DNA from: Cristatella mucedo
Taxonomy: Eukaryota; Bryozoa; Phylactolaemata; Cristatellidae
Direction: 5' to 3'
NCBI GenBank assembly: GCA_009760855.2
Contig: WPIO01000011.1
Coordinates: 2,147,501 to 2,208,500, forward strand
DNA length: 61,000 bases
Shown: piece after piece, positions 57,340 through 61,000 of the stretch
Position numbering within the stretch: the stretch's first letter is position 1
Layout: the number at the start of each line of letters is the position of its first letter
Program-made: the position numbers and the translations under genes
The notes under the pieces: generated by a model
Seen by the model: only the letters and a program-made list of their open reading frames with translations
Databases searched by the model: none
Told to the model about the DNA's origin: nothing

Positions 57340-58180
57340 GCGAAGCTGTGTCACGCTAATGCGGACATTCGCAGAACCGACGTAGAACAGTTTTTTCATT
57401 CTTGTCAGCGTTTCAGATCAGTGGATCTGTCTCCGGTTTTGTGGCATTGAGGCGGTCTTAGTCGCTGAACACTGGTCACTACCGCGACGAGAAATATCTG
57501 ACGCTGGTGGACTTCGCGCCCAGCAGATTTATGCTATGGAGGCACAGTCCTAGCAAAGAGGTTTATCTTCTCACGAGAGTGTAGGAACAAATCTTGTGAG
57601 AGAGAGAGGCCCACGTGCATAGCTCCTGCTGGGTAACAGCGCCTCATTCCGGTCACAGGCAGTTCGATGTCCTTGCGAACGCTGTGGCGTTGAGACTGTA
57701 TACCGATGCGCTTACCTACCGGAGCGAAACGGCATAGTCGAACGCAAGCATCGAACTATACATGGCATGACGGTGCGCACCGGTAGAGGAGTGCTAGATA
57801 TGGTGTACTGGTACAATTTGGCACCGACAGAGGGGATAAAGGGCTAATCGGCGCCTCACAGGCAATTATTCACACGTGAGTGGTGGTTCCCGATCCAGCC
57901 TAAGAGAGGCCAGCACTGCAGCGCTCAATCTCCCATCAACTACACGGCGGGCCAAAGGGTTTTTGTCCCACCCGGTGCGCGGTGTACGACGTAGTGGCCG
58001 GAAAGGACCGTATCCTCGGGGATTCACGGCCTCGGCGAAGGGGTCAACTGAATCCGAATACATGTTGCGGACGTCAGGCCAGTACCGGACGCCGAGCGTG
58101 TAACACCTGCTCAGCCGCCAATGTCCTCCCCGATACGAGGCGACGACGATCAGTGCGGCGGGCAGAGTAAATTAGGTAGC
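57340..58180 (+). pseudogene. Integrase and C-terminal region of the Gypsy element
   Basis: Fragments in shifting frames: CHANADIRRTDVEQFF (zinc-binding side), AYLPERNGIVERKHRTIH, the G-N-G-x-x-E block of the DDE integrase with the last Glu, then AGQRVFVPPGARCTT and ADVRPVPDAERV, the C-terminal DNA-binding type segment. Confidence 0.75.
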
Positions 58181-58265
58181 CTCCAGCTTCGCATACGGTT
58201 GGAACTGCAGCACCCACGTCGGTTCTCCGACTACGTCACGGACTAATTTATGGATCAAAGGGGCA

Positions 58266-58510
58266 GTTAGTTTTGTTTAATTGATGACACAGCCCATGGT
58301 CGTTGTACGACTGGGCTGTGGCACTCGATGCGGTATGCTGCCTGGATGTGCTGTTAATAATTGTGGCAATAAGGTGGTCGAACCTACTTCAGTGGGCGAG
58401 AGAGGCGAAGAGCGTCGTACCCCCCCCCCTGCTCCGTGAGGAGTGAAATGAACTGGTGGTGTGAGTCGTCGGATGACATTCTGTGCTGTGCGTGCGCGAA
58501 CCAAACTACA
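58266..58510 (+). repeat. Right LTR of the Gypsy-like element
   Basis: It starts gttagttttgtttaattgat (the TG start has decayed) and ends accaaactaca. About 245 bases, matching the uninserted length of the left LTR. Confidence 0.82.
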
Positions 58511-59299
58511 GGGGTGAGAGCTAAAAGGTTTTCGGCCAACGTGTAAGCACCGCATGAGCATCTGCAGCCGCTCGACTGCAGCAGCTCGGTCAGCCCCCTT
58601 TAGCCCATCGTATGGAAAGGGCTGGGGCCTGAGTACCCTCTGCCCTCAACCTCTGCCGTCCAGCATCCGTTTATAGACAGCCTCGAGCAATGCACCACAC
58701 CCTTTTAAAAAGAAGCTGTTCGCGCGATTTAGAGAGAGAGAGAGAGCGGGAGAGAAGAAGAAGAAGAGAGAGATAACTACTTACCGAAGGCGGGCTGCCC
58801 TGAACTTCCATGAATGTCTGAGTCGTGGTGTTGTGTGCGCCCGCTGCTTTTCTTTTCTCGTTTCTTTTTGCTTCTCGGTCGCTGATGTATGCTCCACCTG
58901 CGGCGGGTGGTTGAGCTATTGACTCAGTGCAGCCTTTAACGTAAGCATGTGGCCCACCACAGAGGCACTCCCTCATCTGTGGTGAGTCAGCCCCCAGTTC
59001 GTATATGTACCCACTGGGGGAATTAATACGAGCGTCTCGTTCACCGCTCACGTTCGCCCGCTCGTGTTTTCGTGTCTCCTCGAGACTCTATTAGAACAGC
59101 CACCGCCGGAGACACTGTCACACAACAAGGGACAAATGGGCACTTTGCTTTAGGCAGGTCTATAGAAGTCTGCATGGCGGCGCTCATCTTTAGACTAGCC
59201 AGAAATAGAGTGAATTAAACTAATGTCGCGGGGTAACTGGGTCTCTCTAGGAGGGTAGCAGATGCAGGATGGTATTTCAGAAGGACCGATCGCATTTTA
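58511..59299. other. No gene recognised
   Basis: A GA-rich patch lies at 58730-58775. No conserved coding sequence seen. Confidence 0.45.
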
Positions 59300-59387
59300 T
59301 TGTATGGGATCCAATGAGCCTACCTGCTTACCTGTCTGATCTAATCTATCGCCAGGCTAAGCATTGTACCATCCGGTTTTCGCAACC
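59300..59387 (+). mobile_element. Family B LINE fragment
   Basis: It encodes LPAYLSDLIYRQAKHC, matching PAYLSDILPHQAKHR in the RT C-terminus, and is cut by the LTR that follows. Confidence 0.7.
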
Positions 59388-61000
59388 TGTGGTTTCATTT
59401 AATTGATGGCACTGTCCCTGATCGTTGTACGAGTGGGCTCTGACACTCAATGTGGTAGGCGGTCGGGACGTGGTGATTGTTATGACAAGGGAGTCGGGGC
59501 ACTCCGGTGGGCAAGAGGGGCGAAGAGAGTCGTGCTTCGCCCTGCTCTCTGTGAGTGGTGAATTAAACTGGTGGTATTACTCATCGGCTAGCGTCCTGTG
59601 CTGGTTGCGACGATAACTCAAACTATAAGCTATTTCGGCCGTAATGAAGAACGTAAAGTTCAGCCACATCGTCATTTAATTCGACAGCAGCGGAGACTTT
59701 TCCGGCTGAGTTGAAAAGTATGATCTGGTGGTAGAGATTCAAGGTATTGTCGTTACCGACCGCCACAAATTACTGCCGGTTTTTCTCAGAGCGGAGCGTT
59801 CGCCGTGTGCAAAAGCATCAATGGACAAGCGAAGAAAGACTATACTGCCTTGAAAGAGGCTCTTCTGACTGCATTTTTGGCGGATAAATTTGAAGCTCGT
59901 GAGAAGCTCACAAAACTGCGGCTCCAAGCTGGGGAATCAGTGGATGTATGAGCATCGATTTTGGCCCGGTTGGCCGGACTGGTGAGTGCGGCTGCGAAGG
60001 ATGACTTGCTCAAATGAGCTTTCGTCACCGGGCTTCCAGAGGACATCCACGCTCATCTATGCGCAGCGTGTGCGTTCGACAAGATGGCTATTTCCGAGGT
60101 CGTTGAGAAGGCTCGAGCGCGTATGAGTTGTCAGAAGCCGAGCTACGCGGCGGCTGCTGACGCGCTAGGAGCTAGAGGCTCTCGCCCGACTCTACGAAAG
60201 CGTTTTGGTTTCGCCTGCAAAATGGACTGGCACATAAGTAGCGACTGCCGTTCGTTGCAAAGGCAGTGAAGGCTGTGTTTGGTATGGGGCGACAACTCGC
60301 ACCTAGCAGCGGTATCGGTCCGAAGCGTCGCATCGATGCGAAGCCACACAACGAGTAAGGGAAGCCCATGTTATAGCGCCGGCACATTCCCCTCCCTGTC
60401 AACTCGACTACCAACAATAAAGGTTCTCAACGGTGGTCGTATTATGAAGGCATTCCTTGATACTGGCTGCTCTCGGTCGACTGTGACTAAATCAGCGGTA
60501 CTGCTTGCCACCTCGGCGAAGTCTTATCCAGTTAACGAGCCTGTAATAACGTTTAATGGAGCAGTCGCTCCTTGCCGGTCGGCGTGTGCATTGCCGCATG
60601 ACATGCTCTGTGCAGGGCATCGCAATAGGGCTGGACTACCTCGTATCTGAGATCGTACCGGGGTACGATATGCTCCTTGGCGTGGATGCCGTGCGGCAGC
60701 TGGAAGGCGTGGTGATAGGCCCTGACGGCGGTGTGGTAACCTTCAATGGGAGGGGCAATGCAATCGGAGAACTGTCGAGCGACGTCAGTGTTTACGATAG
60801 AGACTTTTCAGCGGTGTAACATGACGAGAAATAGGTCGTAAAGTGGCATTGGGCCAACGGCATGACTTCTCCCACCAAGTAAACCACGTTGGAGCTTACC
60901 GAGTTCCCGCCCACTTGCAGGCCGACTACGATAAGGAGATCCAAGAGTGGATCCTATGCGGCTGGCTTAAGCCTTACGAAGGGGAGTGTGAAGGCCTATT
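59388..61000 (+). mobile_element. Second Gypsy-like LTR retrotransposon, runs off the window
   Basis: Left LTR at 59388-59627 (TGTGGTTTCATTTAATTGA to AACTATA), then gag with breaks (LRLQAGESVDV, AFVTGLPEDIHAHLCAACAF, VVEKARARMSC), a zinc knuckle GFACKMDWHISSDC at 60207-60245, a protease with intact AFLDTGCSRSTV and VPGYDMLLGVDAV, and the start of an RT leader (VPAHLQADYDKEIQEWI). A sister copy to 53296-58510 with a better protease but broken gag. Confidence 0.85.
60279..60819 (+). pseudogene. Aspartic protease region of the second Gypsy-like element
   Basis: Two overlapping frames. The first has LNGGRIMKAFLDTGCSRSTV and ITFNGAV. After a frameshift near 60590 the second has GIAIGLDYLVSEIVPGYDML and LGVDAVRQLEGVVIGPDGG. 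The catalytic DTG is intact, the frameshift breaks the domain. Confidence 0.82.

Larger units (their letters stand above)
53296..58510 (+). mobile_element. Gypsy-like LTR retrotransposon, decayed, both LTRs present
   Basis: LTRs at 53296-53669 and 58266-58510 share TGTGGTTTCGTTTAATTGA-type starts and AACTACA ends. The flanks agggt and ggggt are a probable 5-bp duplication. Between them, in order, are gag, zinc knuckle, aspartic protease, reverse transcriptase, RNase H, integrase and a C-terminal DNA-binding segment, the Ty3/Gypsy order. All parts carry stops or frameshifts. It also contains a family A LINE fragment and two family C solo LTRs. A purine tract (caaaggggcag) precedes the right LTR. 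Confidence 0.88.

Overview
The window reads as nuclear DNA of a metazoan. It holds two conserved animal-type genes, one intronless and one cut by ten GT-AG introns, set in a dense mass of retrotransposons, tRNA-derived SINEs and long microsatellites. There are no operons, bacterial ribosome-binding sites or CRISPR arrays. The LINE, SINE and LTR families do not look vertebrate, so I lean towards a marine invertebrate, but the sequence alone does not fix the species.

Layout. 1-5157 is nested LINE debris: family B LINE copies, one inserted into a family A LINE and itself hit by a SINE. 5285-6511 is an intact, GC-rich, single-exon gene for the beta subunit of protein geranylgeranyltransferase type I (PGGT1B). 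7690-17437 is a deep nest: a family A LINE split by a nearly complete minus-strand family B LINE (7980-9926) and by a second one (10353-13903), which itself carries two solo LTRs and a 1.1 kb GA tract. A second copy of the larger solo LTR lies at 15667-16558 and contains a SINE. 17438-28243 has only old repeat fragments and no gene I can recognise.

28244-50894 is one plus-strand gene for the RNA polymerase II elongation factor ELL. I assembled eleven exons whose phases all agree and whose lengths sum to 1,665 nt (554 residues plus stop). Its introns hold LINE fragments on both strands, several SINEs and long TG, CT, AT and GA arrays.

50895-61000 is downstream DNA with stacked LINE B tails, then a decayed Gypsy-like LTR retrotransposon (53296-58510, both LTRs present, two solo LTRs and one LINE fragment inside). 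A second relative starts at 59388 and runs off the window.

PGGT1B attaches geranylgeranyl groups to CaaX-type proteins such as Rho-family GTPases. ELL promotes Pol II elongation. They have no shared pathway, and their proximity looks incidental. The main interest lies in repeat architecture: a hairpin tail shared by the LINE and a SINE, solo LTRs with readable target duplications, and microsatellites that appear to have grown out of LINE sequence.
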